Below the pieces are notes generated by a model that was not told the DNA's origin, did not search any database, and was given only the letters and a program-made list of their open reading frames with translations. This document shows, piece by piece, positions 8,615 through 17,832 of a stretch of DNA of 42,461 bases (position 1 is the stretch's first letter; every line of letters begins with the position of its first letter). This stretch comes from Spirochaetota bacterium. Its GTDB lineage: Bacteria; Spirochaetota; UBA4802; JAFGJZ01. Location: the NCBI GenBank assembly GCA_027858855.1, contig JAQIBV010000001.1, forward strand, positions 1 to 42,461, read 5' to 3'. The position numbers and the translations under genes are program-made.

Positions 8615-10912
8615 TTACCTCTTTTTACCATCAGCGAAGGGAATGATAAAGGTACAACCCTCTTTATAGCGACTGCATCCATAAGCTGCGTTTCCCTTCA
8701 CAATACGGCCTTCACCGCATAAGGGACATGACAGGGGGTCACCCTTTTTAAGCTGAGCATAGGTATCGGCATTTTTGGAATCTTCGTATTCAAGTACTCC
8801 GTTACGCAGCCGCAGCCGCAAAGAGATATTTCCCAAAGACCCAGTAATACCCCTCACAATGGTCGACCTGCCCTTTGTAAGAAGTGCCGCTACCTCTGAC
8901 TCTGTCAGCTGTTTTCCTCCGATTTCAAAGGGAATCACAAGCGTACAGCCATTGTTGTACTGATCACACCCGTAAGCCCGTTTACCCCTGATTATCTTTC
9001 CGTTTTTACAACGGGGGCACGGCAACCCCTGAACTGTTGTAGATACGCCTGACTTTACAGAGGTACTGCTTTTTTTCATAGATGTTGATCTTTTTGCTTC
9101 TGTTCTGGTTTTACCGCGGCGTGATACCTTCTGTTCAACATGTATAGTTCCACTCTGACTTCTAACAGTATCAATAAGGCCGACAATCATCTGCTCCATT
9201 TCAGTGATAAACTCCGAGGAAGTGTACTCTCCATCTTCAATTTTACGTAGTTTACCTTCCCAGATTCCGGTCAGACCTGCAGATGTTAATAGAGGATTAT
9301 TAATACGGTCGATTAGTTGAATACCGGTTTGTGTTGGCACTATATTTTTTTTCTCACGGCGAACATATTTACGACGAAATAGTGTCTCGATAATATTTGC
9401 CCGTGTGGAGGGTCGCCCCAGACCATTCTGTTTCATCAGTTCACGGAGCTCTTCATCATCCACCTGTTTGCCGGCCGATTCCATCGCTCGCAACAGTGAG
9501 GCTTCGGTATACGCAGCAGGCGGCTTGGTCATCTTCGACTCAACCTGTGGTTTATGCGGCCCGCTTTCACCTACAGAGAATTCCGGTAACTGCTGATCGG
9601 ACTTATCCTTGCTGGATTTTGAAAGCTCTTTTTCAAATAGCACTCGCCAACCGGCAGATTCAACCCGGCTTCCTTTTGCAGCAAATTTCACCCCGATGCT
9701 TTCACCTTTTACGACAGTTTTTAAAAGTTGAGCAGGTGGAAAAAATGCAGCTATAAAGGTGCGACAGATCAGATCATATACCGACTTTTCGGTTCCAGCA
9801 AGCGCGACACCACTTTTATTCGTAGGGATGATGGCATGGTGATCGGTTACCTTTACATTGTTGAAGACCCGTTTAGTCTGAGGCAACCCCGATAAATTCA
9901 AAAGAGCCGTGAATTGACTGTATTCAGTCAGATTTTTCATAATAGATGGAATTTTCGGATATATATCGTCGGGAAGATAGCGGGTATCAACACGCGGATA
10001 CGAGATTACTTTTTTTTCATACAGGCTTTGTGCGCATTTCAAAGTACCGTCTGCACTAAGACCGAACTTTTTATTACACTCGACCTGAAGAGATGTTAAG
10101 TCGAAGAGAAGCGGAGGCGGTTCTGTTACCTTTTTTTCAGAGACATCTGTTATGGTAAATGGTTTACCGGTAACTTTGTCACATAGCTCTTCAGCTTCAC
10201 GGTAATCCGTAATTTTCTTTTTTTCACTATAAAAAACAGAGCTGCGGTACTCCGTTTTAAGAATATAATAGGGTTCGGGTACAAAATTCTCAATCTCGTT
10301 ATGGCGGGCAACAATAAGCGCCAGAGTTGGAGTCTGCACCCGGCCAATAGAGAGTACACCGGCTCCGCGTGCAAACTTTAGAGTATACAGACGACTAGCG
10401 TTCATTCCAAGCAACCAGTCCCCAATAGCGCGTGATCGCCCAGCCTCATAAAGCCTATCAAAATCATCAGCGCTCTTCAGACTCGAAAAACCCTCTTTAA
10501 TAGCCTCTTCAGTTAATGAAGAGATCCAAAGACGCAAAACTTTTTTTTTGCAACCGGCCTTCTGTAATACCCAGCGCTGTATCAGCTCGCCCTCAATACC
10601 GGCATCACCGCAGTTAACGACACTATCGCAATTTTTAATTAGACTTTTAATAACAGAAAACTGTTTAGATATTCCCTTTTGGCGAATGAGCTTTGTTTCA
10701 TGCGTGCGGGGAATAATCGGAAGCAGATCCAGCGCCCACCTTTTCCACTTCGGGTCATACTCATCGGGAGATTTTAGCGTACAAAGATGGCCGAATGTCC
10801 AGGTAACCTGATATCCGTTCCCCTCCATGTATCCATCACGCCGGGAACGCGCCCCTAAAACCGAAGCTATTTCGCGCGCAACACTTGGTTTTTCGGCAAT
10901 ACACACAATCAC
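8615..10912 (-). CDS. topB: DNA topoisomerase III (type IA)
   Basis: A 765-residue type IA topoisomerase that relaxes and decatenates DNA. The TOPRIM domain starts with IVCIAEKPSVAREIA and contains DAGIEGE at residues 103-109, where the usual DAGREGE has Ile for Arg. The active-site Tyr305 is in ISYPRVDTRYL. GLGRPSTRANIIE marks the gate region. The C-terminal 130 residues carry two copies of a CPxC...GC...GC module ending in IPF (about 640-680 and 718-758), zinc-ribbon-like DNA-binding repeats. The start is GTG at 10912 with GGGAGG 9 bases upstream; the protein begins at the first TOPRIM strand as expected. It lies after trpA with a 131-base gap and heads a run of minus-strand genes. Confidence 0.92.
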   Translation of the reverse strand: MIVCIAEKPSVAREIASVLGARSRRDGYMEGNGYQVTWTFGHLCTLKSPDEYDPKWKRWALDLLPIIPRTHETKLIRQKGISKQFSVIKSLIKNCDSVVNCGDAGIEGELIQRWVLQKAGCKKKVLRLWISSLTEEAIKEGFSSLKSADDFDRLYEAGRSRAIGDWLLGMNASRLYTLKFARGAGVLSIGRVQTPTLALIVARHNEIENFVPEPYYILKTEYRSSVFYSEKKKITDYREAEELCDKVTGKPFTITDVSEKKVTEPPPLLFDLTSLQVECNKKFGLSADGTLKCAQSLYEKKVISYPRVDTRYLPDDIYPKIPSIMKNLTEYSQFTALLNLSGLPQTKRVFNNVKVTDHHAIIPTNKSGVALAGTEKSVYDLICRTFIAAFFPPAQLLKTVVKGESIGVKFAAKGSRVESAGWRVLFEKELSKSSKDKSDQQLPEFSVGESGPHKPQVESKMTKPPAAYTEASLLRAMESAGKQVDDEELRELMKQNGLGRPSTRANIIETLFRRKYVRREKKNIVPTQTGIQLIDRINNPLLTSAGLTGIWEGKLRKIEDGEYTSSEFITEMEQMIVGLIDTVRSQSGTIHVEQKVSRRGKTRTEAKRSTSMKKSSTSVKSGVSTTVQGLPCPRCKNGKIIRGKRAYGCDQYNNGCTLVIPFEIGGKQLTESEVAALLTKGRSTIVRGITGSLGNISLRLRLRNGVLEYEDSKNADTYAQLKKGDPLSCPLCGEGRIVKGNAAYGCSRYKEGCTFIIPFADGKKR

Positions 10913-10968
10913 TTAAAGAGTCCTCCCGTAAGTTCCCTGAAAACATTTCGATAATTATTAATTAACAT

Positions 10969-10993
10969 AGGCTGCATTCTAAGAAAGCAGCCT
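10969..10993 (-). terminator. Hairpin between trpA and topB, possible weak terminator
   Basis: A perfect 7-bp inverted repeat AGGCTGC/GCAGCCT with an 11-base loop lies 50 bases after the trpA stop. On the minus strand it is followed by ATGTTAATTAATAATT, AT-rich but without a true T run, so termination may be partial. Confidence 0.45.
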
Positions 10994-11043
10994 GTGAAAA
11001 CAATCAATTTTTTATGATTTTTAGTAGTGGCAAACCGGATTTT

Positions 11044-11787
11044 TCAAAGATCTTTTAATTCAGATGATAGCGTATCTATGAACGAAGAGAATTCATTAAA
11101 ACTTTTTCCAAGTCGAAGCACTGGTTCGGTTCCCATTATAAAACCATCGGCAATAGCACATGCAGACTTCGCACCGGATGCATCACGAATACCGAAGCCG
11201 ATAACTACCGGTACTCGGCTTTTAGATCGCGCATGCTTTATCTTCTGAATTGTCGCATCATCAAAAGAGAGATCTTGTCCGGTTATGCCGCGCATAGAGA
11301 CGGCATATACAAAACCGGTAGCAAAAGTTACAACCTCTTCAATCTGTTCTGTAGTACTCTCGGGCGTGATAAAGTCAATATACTCAAGACCGGCACCTTG
11401 AGCGACCCTCTTTAAATCACCAGATTCTGAAAACGGGATATCAGGTACAATCATACCGGCAATGGAATGATCAGTACATTTTTTGCAGAATTTTTCATAA
11501 CCGGGGGCGTGTGCAGTATTTGCATAATTCATAAAATAGATCTTCTTACCGGGATCCATCTTTTTACGGATCTCATCCACCGACTGAAGAATTGAATCGA
11601 TTGTTTCTCCGTTTGTAAGAGCCTGAAAAGCTGCCTCTACAATAACCGGTCCATCAGCAACCGGATCAGAAAAAGGTATACCAACTTCAAGAAAATCAAA
11701 AAATTCAAGCCCTTTAAGGGCCGCGTCTATAAATCTCCTGCTATCAGGGTAGTTGCCAACAAGATAAATTCCGTTATACGAACTCAT
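11044..11787 (-). CDS. trpA: Tryptophan synthase alpha subunit
   Basis: A 247-residue TIM barrel that splits indole-3-glycerol phosphate to indole and glyceraldehyde 3-phosphate. The motif [18 protein letters not shown] contains the two catalytic acids (Glu in LEVG, Asp in ADGP). [12 protein letters not shown]-type, [10 protein letters not shown] and VVIGFGI strands follow in the right order. It is about 20 residues shorter than many TrpA proteins, at the N-terminus, where the first helix is missing (it starts [14 protein letters not shown]). The ATG overlaps the trpB stop (ATGA) and has GAGGTG 5 bases upstream. Last gene of the trp operon; forms the alpha2beta2 complex with TrpB. Confidence 0.96.
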   Translation of the reverse strand: MSSYNGIYLVGNYPDSRRFIDAALKGLEFFDFLEVGIPFSDPVADGPVIVEAAFQALTNGETIDSILQSVDEIRKKMDPGKKIYFMNYANTAHAPGYEKFCKKCTDHSIAGMIVPDIPFSESGDLKRVAQGAGLEYIDFITPESTTEQIEEVVTFATGFVYAVSMRGITGQDLSFDDATIQKIKHARSKSRVPVVIGFGIRDASGAKSACAIADGFIMGTEPVLRLGKSFNEFSSFIDTLSSELKDL

Positions 11788-12965
11788 AGTTTCACCTCTC
11801 CAAGAATTATTCCCAGGTCTTTATCGCCACGGCCAGAAAGATTCACGATGACTGTTTTCCCGGCAAAGTCAGCTGCGTGTTCAATAAGATAACCCACAGC
11901 GTGGCTACTTTCAAGAGCCGGCAATATTCCCTCATAGCGGGTTAATGTGTGACATGCGGCAAGCGCCTCTTCATCGTTACACGACACATATGTTACACGG
12001 TTTGCATCTTTCCAGTAAGAGTGCTCTGGTCCGACCGAAGGATAATCCAGACCTGCGGAAACAGAGTGGACAGGTAATACCTGTCCAAACTCGTCCTGAA
12101 TCAGATACGAACGAGCTCCCTGAAAAATTCCGGGTGAACCCTGCGTTAACGTTTCGCAGTGATCTCCCGGTTTATGTGAACGACCTCCCGCCTCTACGCC
12201 ATAAAGAGGAACATCCGTTGATGAAAACGGGTAAAACATTCCAGCAGCATTGCTACCTCCACCGACACAGGCAAAAACTGCATCAGGAAGGCCGCCTTCG
12301 GCTTCTTTGAACTGACCAATTGTCTCTTCACCAATTACCTTCTGAAATTCACGAACGATCCTAGGAAAAGGATGAGGGCCGGTAACCGAACCGAGTATAT
12401 AGTGGGTATTCTGACAGCTTTTAACCCAATCACGAAGCGCAGCATTTACTGCATCCTTAAGTGTTCGAGAACCAGAAACAACGGGAATTACCGTTGCTCC
12501 AAGAAGCTTCATTCGCTTCACGTTAGTTGCCTGACGCTCTATATCGACCTCGCCCATGTACACGACACACTCAAGCCCCATTAACGCACACACTGTTGCC
12601 GTTGCAACACCATGCTGTCCGGCACCGGTCTCGGCAATGATTCGTTTTTTATTCATAAACTTAGCCAGTAAAATCTGACCGAGGGTATTGTTCAATTTAT
12701 GTGCACCGGTGTGAAGCAGATCCTCTCTTTTAAGGTACACCCTGACCCCGATCTTCTCTGAAAAACGTTTAGCGAAATAGAGAGGTGTTGGCCGACCGGC
12801 ATAATTCTTTAAAAGAGCGGAAAGCTCTTCATGAGCATCATCACTCTTCTGAAATCGCTCAAAGGCATCCTCCAGCTCGTGAAGCACATTTACCAGTGTC
12901 TCGGGTACAAACTTGCCACCGTACTCTCCGAAATATCCCCGTGAATCAGGCACTGTTTTATTCAT
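11784..12965 (-). CDS. trpB: Tryptophan synthase beta subunit
   Basis: A 393-residue PLP enzyme that joins indole and serine to make tryptophan. It opens with the signature [15 protein letters not shown]. The PLP lysine is Lys90 in HTGAHKLNN, the phosphate cup is GGGSNAAG, and ETGAGQHG is intact. Length and motifs fit the main TrpB1 class that works with TrpA. The ATG overlaps the trpF stop (ATGA), with GGAGGAG 8 bases upstream inside trpF, so translation is coupled to trpF and to the following trpA. Confidence 0.97.
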   Translation of the reverse strand: MNKTVPDSRGYFGEYGGKFVPETLVNVLHELEDAFERFQKSDDAHEELSALLKNYAGRPTPLYFAKRFSEKIGVRVYLKREDLLHTGAHKLNNTLGQILLAKFMNKKRIIAETGAGQHGVATATVCALMGLECVVYMGEVDIERQATNVKRMKLLGATVIPVVSGSRTLKDAVNAALRDWVKSCQNTHYILGSVTGPHPFPRIVREFQKVIGEETIGQFKEAEGGLPDAVFACVGGGSNAAGMFYPFSSTDVPLYGVEAGGRSHKPGDHCETLTQGSPGIFQGARSYLIQDEFGQVLPVHSVSAGLDYPSVGPEHSYWKDANRVTYVSCNDEEALAACHTLTRYEGILPALESSHAVGYLIEHAADFAGKTVIVNLSGRGDKDLGIILGEVKL

Positions 12966-13567
12966 ATTAGTAACTCCTCCAGCTTATTCTTAAACTGCTC
13001 CATTTTTTTATGTGATTTAATTCCCGGGCTCTCTTCGATTCCCGAAGAGAGATCCACACCATAGGGACGCGAAATTTCAAGAAGGTGATGCAAGTTTTCG
13101 GAATTCACACCACCAGCAATAATAGTTTTATCTGTTAAAGGGAAATTTTTAAGAAAACTCCAGTCAAACGAATGCCCTGTTCCACCCGCTGATGTTTGCG
13201 AAAAGGCATCAAGCAGAAAATATCCCGTGCAGTCAATATCACCAAGATCAGACTGCTGTTTAATTCGGTACGACGGTATAACGGGTTTTCTGAGAAATGA
13301 GGCATTATCCATTTCGTCACCAAAAAGCTGAAAACAGTCCAGTCCGGCTTCAATTGATATATGGTTCATTACCTCGACACTCTCGTTAACAAAGACCCCC
13401 ACCTTCAGTATCGATGAAGGAACGCCTGCTGTTATGCGCGCCGCCTTAGCAGCATCAATATATCGTTTTGACTTCTGATAAAAAATAAGCCCGATAGCAT
13501 CGATTCCAAGGGAAACAGCAAAGTCCACATCCGCCTTACGGGTAAATCCGCAATATTTACAAAACAC
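12962..13567 (-). CDS. trpF: Phosphoribosylanthranilate isomerase
   Basis: A TIM-barrel enzyme of 201 residues that performs the Amadori rearrangement of phosphoribosyl anthranilate. The catalytic Cys is in FCKYCG near the N-terminus (family K-I-C-G) and the catalytic Asp in [26 protein letters not shown] and [12 protein letters not shown] form the phosphate site. Two usual residues differ: FQLFG instead of LQLHG, and GIKS where KD is typical. A GTG at 13567 is taken as start because AAGGAG lies 6 bases upstream; the TTG at 13573 would leave only one base. The gene overlaps the end of trpC by 11 bases. Confidence 0.93.
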   Translation of the reverse strand: MFCKYCGFTRKADVDFAVSLGIDAIGLIFYQKSKRYIDAAKAARITAGVPSSILKVGVFVNESVEVMNHISIEAGLDCFQLFGDEMDNASFLRKPVIPSYRIKQQSDLGDIDCTGYFLLDAFSQTSAGGTGHSFDWSFLKNFPLTDKTIIAGGVNSENLHHLLEISRPYGVDLSSGIEESPGIKSHKKMEQFKNKLEELLI

Positions 13568-14321
13568 CTGCAAGCTCCTTCACAAATTTTGACGGATCAC
13601 CAGATTTCATGAGAGCACTACCTATCAGAAATACATTCACATTAGTGTCATCCGCTATCGTTTTAACATCGTCGCTTGTGTTCATGCCACTAGCCGAAAT
13701 TCGGATCACCGAATCCGGAACCTGACGCAATGTATCGGCACCAGCGTCACAGTCAATAACCAGAGTATTCAGGTTGCGCATGTTGACCATAACAATTTCA
13801 GGATCAATACTCATAACACGGTCTATCTCATCGGCTCTGTTAATTTCAACTATGGGAACTACTGATCGCTCCATGGCATAGCTATACAAACCTAACAGCT
13901 CTTCGTCGCTTAGAGTCTGTGCAATTAAAAGAATCATATCGGCACCGTAACGGCTGGCCAATTCGATCTGTTCGGTAAAGTAGACGAACTCTTTGCAGAG
14001 CACCGGCAAACTAACAGCATTCGCAACCCGGCGCAAATCATCATAACTGCCAGAAAAAAAGTTTGCATCGGTTAACACGCTAATGGCACCTGCCCCTCCC
14101 TGCTGATACATTTGTGCCTGCAAAACCACATCAGCCGACAGATTCAACTGCTGAGTTGGTGAACTCTTCTTGACCTCAGCAATAATGTTAATTTGAGATT
14201 CAAGTGGCGAAAACTGGTAACTTGGTCGTGACCTAGGTTTAATATTTTCCAAAGTGCGACGCAACTCGTCAAGATCTGCACTTTTTAGATCACGCATTTT
14301 CATTAATTCAAATTTGTTCAT
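13557..14321 (-). CDS. trpC: Indole-3-glycerol phosphate synthase
   Basis: A 254-residue TIM-barrel enzyme that closes the indole ring. IIAEVKKSSPT carries the first catalytic Glu and Lys, VLCKEF the general-acid Lys, PIVEIN the general-base Glu, and VNMRNL the Asn. The position that is Glu in the usual E-S-G motif is Ala210 here (ISASGM), an uncommon substitution at a residue considered part of the active site. The SSPT motif also lacks the following Lys-Gly of most members. It begins 6 bases after trpD and overlaps trpF. Its place in an intact operon argues that it is functional in spite of these changes. Confidence 0.93.
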   Translation of the reverse strand: MNKFELMKMRDLKSADLDELRRTLENIKPRSRPSYQFSPLESQINIIAEVKKSSPTQQLNLSADVVLQAQMYQQGGAGAISVLTDANFFSGSYDDLRRVANAVSLPVLCKEFVYFTEQIELASRYGADMILLIAQTLSDEELLGLYSYAMERSVVPIVEINRADEIDRVMSIDPEIVMVNMRNLNTLVIDCDAGADTLRQVPDSVIRISASGMNTSDDVKTIADDTNVNVFLIGSALMKSGDPSKFVKELAGVL

Positions 14322-14327
14322 ATCGCT

Positions 14328-15335
14328 CTACTTTCGATGTAATTTTTTTACTGTATCCGACACAGAGCCACCAAGTATATGATCACGTGAGGCTGTATAT
14401 CCCTCTTTTAAATCTGTAGCACGGCTAAGAGCAACCAGCGCCAAAGCACTGTTTAAGGCCAGAAGTTTAACAAGGGGAGTCTCTTTTTTAGCACTTATAG
14501 TTTCAAGAAATAATTCTGCATTCTGTTTCGCATTGTAACGTAACGGAAGAGTCGCGGCCTCCTCTTTGGTTATATACGGAGACGGATCGATAGTGTACTC
14601 TGTTATCTTATCTCCCTTGATCTCGGCAACATTGGTAATAGCATAGGGCGACACCTCATCCATACCATCATCCGATGAATAGAGTACAAGATGATCATAG
14701 CCGATTTGCACGGCAGCCTGAGCATAAACCGGTAAAAAAGCCTTATCAAAGATTCCAATCATCTGTTTCTTTAACTTGGTCGGATTTGTAAGCGGGCCAA
14801 GCATATTGAAAAGCGTGCGAGTCGCCAGCTGTTTTCGTACAGGAACCGCATACTTCATTGCCGGATGATAATTGGGCGCAAACATGAAAATGAAGTCTGT
14901 TTGATCAAAATATGCCTTTGCATCTGTAACCGCAAGGTTGATGGGAATGCCCAGCTCCTCGTAAAAATCGGCAGAACCGGAAAGTGAACTCACAGAACGG
15001 TTTCCATGTTTGGCTATTTTGCACCCCATCGAATTGAGAATAATTGCAACAGCAGATGAAACATTAAACGAGTGAGCTCCATCACCACCAGTTCCACAAG
15101 TATCAAAAAGATCGGAAGCGTCTATCCCAGGAGAAAGCGAAAACTCACGCATCGAAATTGCGGCTCCGGCTATTTCGTCGGCACTCTCTTTACGTATTTT
15201 CATCGCGATCAGGAGAGCCGCTAATTCACGTTCATCAACATCACCGCTGAACAGTGAATTAAAAAGTTCAGTAGTTTCAGATAAGCAAAGCACTTCACCA
15301 TCATATACTTTTTTAAGCATCTCTTTTGTGTTCAT
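14328..15335 (-). CDS. trpD: Anthranilate phosphoribosyltransferase
   Basis: A 335-residue enzyme that transfers phosphoribose from PRPP to anthranilate. The PRPP and magnesium loop DTCGTGGDGAHSFNVSS and the KHGNRSVSS segment are exact. MLGPLTNPT and the helical N-terminal domain agree with the family. It is a separate protein, not fused to TrpG as in enteric bacteria. The ATG at 15335 has GAGG 7 bases upstream and overlaps the end of trpG by 23 bases. Confidence 0.97.
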   Translation of the reverse strand: MNTKEMLKKVYDGEVLCLSETTELFNSLFSGDVDERELAALLIAMKIRKESADEIAGAAISMREFSLSPGIDASDLFDTCGTGGDGAHSFNVSSAVAIILNSMGCKIAKHGNRSVSSLSGSADFYEELGIPINLAVTDAKAYFDQTDFIFMFAPNYHPAMKYAVPVRKQLATRTLFNMLGPLTNPTKLKKQMIGIFDKAFLPVYAQAAVQIGYDHLVLYSSDDGMDEVSPYAITNVAEIKGDKITEYTIDPSPYITKEEAATLPLRYNAKQNAELFLETISAKKETPLVKLLALNSALALVALSRATDLKEGYTASRDHILGGSVSDTVKKLHRK

Positions 15336-15894
15336 GACACACCTCTGTAAAATTTTTTATTATTTTCATTCCATGTTCACTCAGATAACTCTCTGGGTGA
15401 AACTGCACACCATAAACCGGACGGCTCACATGCTCGAGTGCCATAACCTCGTTATCTGCGGTTGCCGCTGTTATACTTAGCGTATCTGGAAAATCTTTAC
15501 GCATTACTGCCAGTGAGTGGTAACGCACTACATTAAAGGTTTCGGGAATATCTTTAAACAGAACACTGCCGCTTTGCTTTACCGAATCGACTTTGCCGTG
15601 CATTGTTTTTGTTGCATGGGCAACTGTTGCTCCGAAAGAAAGACCAATAGCCTGCATGCCCAAACAGATACCCAGAATCGGTATGTCAGTGACCGTTTTA
15701 AGAACATCCAGAGTTATTCCAGACTTGTCAGGCGTCGAAGGCCCAGGCGAAAGCACTATGCCATTATATCGCGAAAAATCAATCAGGCGAAATTCAGCAT
15801 CGTTCGAAAAGATATGAACCTCCTCTCCACACTTCTTCAAATAATTAACAATATTGTATGTAAAAGAGTCGTAGTTGTCTATCATGCAGATCAT
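15313..15894 (-). CDS. trpG: Anthranilate synthase glutamine amidotransferase subunit
   Basis: A 193-residue class I glutamine amidotransferase that supplies ammonia to TrpE. It begins IDNYDSFTYNIVNYL, has the nucleophile Cys in GICLGMQAIG and the His-Glu pair in QFHPES. LSPGPSTPD is the oxyanion region. The start chosen is the ATG at 15894, which has GAGG 6 bases upstream; the GTG at 15906 would overlap trpE by 4 bases but has no ribosome site. The proximity of its close relative PabA is noted, but the trp context settles the name. Confidence 0.95.
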   Translation of the reverse strand: MICMIDNYDSFTYNIVNYLKKCGEEVHIFSNDAEFRLIDFSRYNGIVLSPGPSTPDKSGITLDVLKTVTDIPILGICLGMQAIGLSFGATVAHATKTMHGKVDSVKQSGSVLFKDIPETFNVVRYHSLAVMRKDFPDTLSITAATADNEVMALEHVSRPVYGVQFHPESYLSEHGMKIIKNFTEVCHEHKRDA

Positions 15895-15902
15895 ATTACA
15901 CC

Positions 15903-17378
15903 TCACACTGAACGGGGCATTGCATAGGCAAGTGAAGAAGCCAATGCGCCCAGTTTATTTCTTATTTCCTGATACTCATTTTCCGGCTTACTGTCCTGAA
16001 CAATGCCGGCACCCGCCTGAAGATAGTTACCTTGCGGAGTAAAATAGGCGGTGCGGATTGTTATACAGGTATCCAGATAATTATTGAAACCAATATATCC
16101 TATTGCCCCCGCGTAAATATCACGCGGTTGAGTTTCACATTCATCAATTATCTCAATTGCCCGCACCTTGGGGGCACCACTAACGGTACCTGCTGGGAAG
16201 GACTCTTTTAAGACATCGAGTATGTGTTTATCATCTTCAAGAGTGGAGACGACATCAGAAACCAGATGTATAACATGAGAATAATTTTCCGGCTGCATGA
16301 ATCGAGTTACCTCTACGCTTTCGGGACGGGCAATGCGCGACAAGTCGTTACGTGCCAGATCTACAAGCATAAGATGCTCGGCGCACTCCTTTTCGTCGGC
16401 CAGCATTCTTTCGGTAGCAAGTCTGTCGGCCTCTTCATCGTTTGTACGCATGGCTGTTCCGGCAATCGGACGTAACATCGCTGTACGGTCACTGCAGCGC
16501 ACATGAACTTCGGGAGAACTTCCCACAATAACTATTCCATTAACCTTGATGTAATACATATAAGGAGATGGATTTGTTTTACGAAGCCGCAGATAAAACC
16601 GGTAAGGATCAATCTCGTCAGGAATCATGGCCCGCATCGAAAGTACAACCTGCAAAGCCTCGCCCCCGTCAATCATATCCACAGTTTTGGCCACATTTGA
16701 CATAAAGCTGGCCTTGCTTTCAGTGAAACGGGGTTCCACCTCTTCGGCGCGTGAAGGCATATAGGGAAGCATGGTCTCAGAAATTTTAGTGATTATCTCT
16801 TCTTCAAGATCTTCAAGACGTGCAATTGCATCGTAATATGATTTCTGAATACCCTGCTCGGGATAAGTACAGCAGGCAAGATAATACTTCTTCGTCTCGT
16901 TATCAAAACAGATAAACTCATCAATATGCATCAGAAATATCTGAGGTATTGTACTGTTCTCCCGAATCTGCTTTCGCAAGATACCACAATAATTGACCAT
17001 TTCATAACCGAAGTAGCCTGCAAGCCCTCCGTTAAAGTGGCCGAACTGTGAAAAAGCAGGTGACGTGTATCTGTCCGCCTCTTGTTTCAGATAACCGAAG
17101 ACAGTATCATCCGGAAATGAGCCAACATGAATACTGTCCTTATACATCTGCCCACTCTCGAAACGATATTCATGACTCGGGTTTATACCCATGAACGAGA
17201 AGCGAGTGTCATCGCTGTTATCACCCAGACTTTCAAGAAACATTACATCGCCAGCTTCAGACATCACCTTCAGGATTAGAAGATGTCCCGGCTCTTCCAG
17301 GTTAAGCTCACGATATATCGGTATGCGATTGTACTGCTCTGAAAGTTTCTGATACTCATCATATTCCGGATAATGCAT
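15903..17378 (-). CDS. trpE: Anthranilate synthase component I
   Basis: A 491-residue chorismate-using enzyme, the first committed step of tryptophan synthesis. The N-terminal FLESLG corresponds to the LLES region that binds tryptophan for feedback inhibition. The catalytic half shows SSPEVHV, LRPIAGTAMR, DEKECAEHLMLVDLARND and FPAGTVSGAPKVRA, with the magnesium-binding Glu residues present. GGGGGAG lies 5 bases before the ATG. It is the first structural gene of the operon, 33 bases after a terminator hairpin, so its expression depends on read-through of the leader. Confidence 0.97.
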   Translation of the reverse strand: MHYPEYDEYQKLSEQYNRIPIYRELNLEEPGHLLILKVMSEAGDVMFLESLGDNSDDTRFSFMGINPSHEYRFESGQMYKDSIHVGSFPDDTVFGYLKQEADRYTSPAFSQFGHFNGGLAGYFGYEMVNYCGILRKQIRENSTIPQIFLMHIDEFICFDNETKKYYLACCTYPEQGIQKSYYDAIARLEDLEEEIITKISETMLPYMPSRAEEVEPRFTESKASFMSNVAKTVDMIDGGEALQVVLSMRAMIPDEIDPYRFYLRLRKTNPSPYMYYIKVNGIVIVGSSPEVHVRCSDRTAMLRPIAGTAMRTNDEEADRLATERMLADEKECAEHLMLVDLARNDLSRIARPESVEVTRFMQPENYSHVIHLVSDVVSTLEDDKHILDVLKESFPAGTVSGAPKVRAIEIIDECETQPRDIYAGAIGYIGFNNYLDTCITIRTAYFTPQGNYLQAGAGIVQDSKPENEYQEIRNKLGALASSLAYAMPRSV

Positions 17379-17410
17379 ATTTTCTCCCCCTTTTTTACCA
17401 ATTTAAAGAC

Positions 17411-17433
17411 AAAAAAAACCGCTTTCGGGCGGT
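17411..17433 (-). terminator. Second terminator hairpin in the trp leader
   Basis: On the minus strand ACCGC-CCGAAA-GCGGT (17433-17418) is followed by eight T (17418-17411). It lies between the main attenuator and trpE. A second, independent intrinsic terminator in a trp leader is unusual; it may tighten shut-off. Confidence 0.7.
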
Positions 17434-17448
17434 CTGTTGTTTATACAT

Positions 17449-17506
17449 AAAAAAACCGCGGAACCCGCGGCATAACATCATGAAGACATAAGGATATACC
17501 ACAGGC
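17449..17506 (-). promoter_or_regulatory. trp attenuator: antiterminator and terminator
   Basis: Terminator: CCGCGG-GTT-CCGCGG (17470-17456 on the minus strand) followed by seven T. Antiterminator: the segment at 17506-17495, directly after the leader-peptide stop, can pair over 12 positions (counting G-U pairs) with 17474-17463, which includes the first arm of the terminator. The two folds exclude each other. Ribosome stalling at the Trp codons at low tryptophan would favour the antiterminator and allow trpE transcription. Pairing was worked out by hand; no energies were calculated. Confidence 0.85.
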
Positions 17507-17509
17507 AAA

Positions 17510-17569
17510 TTATTTTCTGCTGCGCCACCACCATATTTTAACTGTCATGCTGTTATGAACCTGCTTCAT
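17510..17569 (-). CDS. trpL: trp leader peptide with three Trp codons
   Basis: A 19-residue ORF: MKQVHNSMTVKI, then three TGG codons in a row, then RSRK and TAA. AGGA lies 6 bases before its ATG. It sits directly upstream of the antiterminator and the terminator. Trp is otherwise rare in proteins of this window, so three tandem codons in such a short frame is a specific sign of a sensor of charged tRNA-Trp. It should act in cis through the ribosome, not as a stable protein. Confidence 0.9.
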   Translation of the reverse strand: MKQVHNSMTVKIWWWRSRK

Positions 17570-17587
17570 TTTTTCCTCACTTTAGTG

Positions 17588-17623
17588 TTTCTATACATAG
17601 AAATAGTAGCGGCATATTGTCAA
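17588..17623 (-). promoter_or_regulatory. trp operon promoter with overlapping inverted repeat
   Basis: TTGACA (17618-17623, minus strand) is followed after 18 bases by TATGTA (17594-17599). An inverted repeat TTTCTA-N4-TAGAAA (17588-17603) covers the -10 and start region and could be an operator. It does not resemble the enteric TrpR site. The -10 is weak, so the exact start is uncertain. Confidence 0.5.
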
Positions 17624-17668
17624 CATTTTTTGTAATCAAAAATAAAAAAATATGAGTTATTTTTTTCA

Positions 17669-17714
17669 CGCGCTAGCGGGAGGACAAATCAACATTATTT
17701 GTTTTCCGACTATT
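17669..17714. repeat. 46-bp direct repeat, copy 1
   Basis: Begins CGCGCTAGCGGGAGGACAAA and ends TTTTCCGACTATT. It matches the copy at 17787-17832 with only a few differences, 118 bases apart, in the gene-free region between trp and the xylanase gene. Confidence 0.85.
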
Positions 17715-17776
17715 CCTATCAATTCTCTCCACTTATGCGAATGAAAGGCAAAAGTTGATCAAAAAAAATATGAACT

Positions 17777-17832
17777 TTTGTCCTCCCGCGCCAGCGGGAG
17801 GACAAATCAACATTACTTATTTTCCGACTATT
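17777..17832. repeat. 46-bp direct repeat copy 2 with 13-bp hairpin
   Basis: The repeat occupies 17787-17832. Its start is the right arm of a perfect inverted repeat: TTTGTCCTCCCGC (17777-17789) and GCGGGAGGACAAA (17794-17806) around a 4-base loop. Copy 1 has only the right arm. This is likely a dispersed intergenic palindromic element; a role as terminator is less likely because no T run follows. Confidence 0.8.

Noticed and set aside
9397-9756. 119-codon plus-strand open frame
   Set aside because: Lies entirely inside topB on the opposite strand, with no ribosome site and unnatural composition.
10600-10630. Changed TOPRIM motif of TopB (DAGIEGE)
   Set aside because: The acidic residues are all kept and this position varies in the family, so activity is not in doubt.
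17669-17832. CRISPR-like repeats
   Set aside because: Only two copies, repeat is 46 bp with a 72-base gap, and no cas gene is near.
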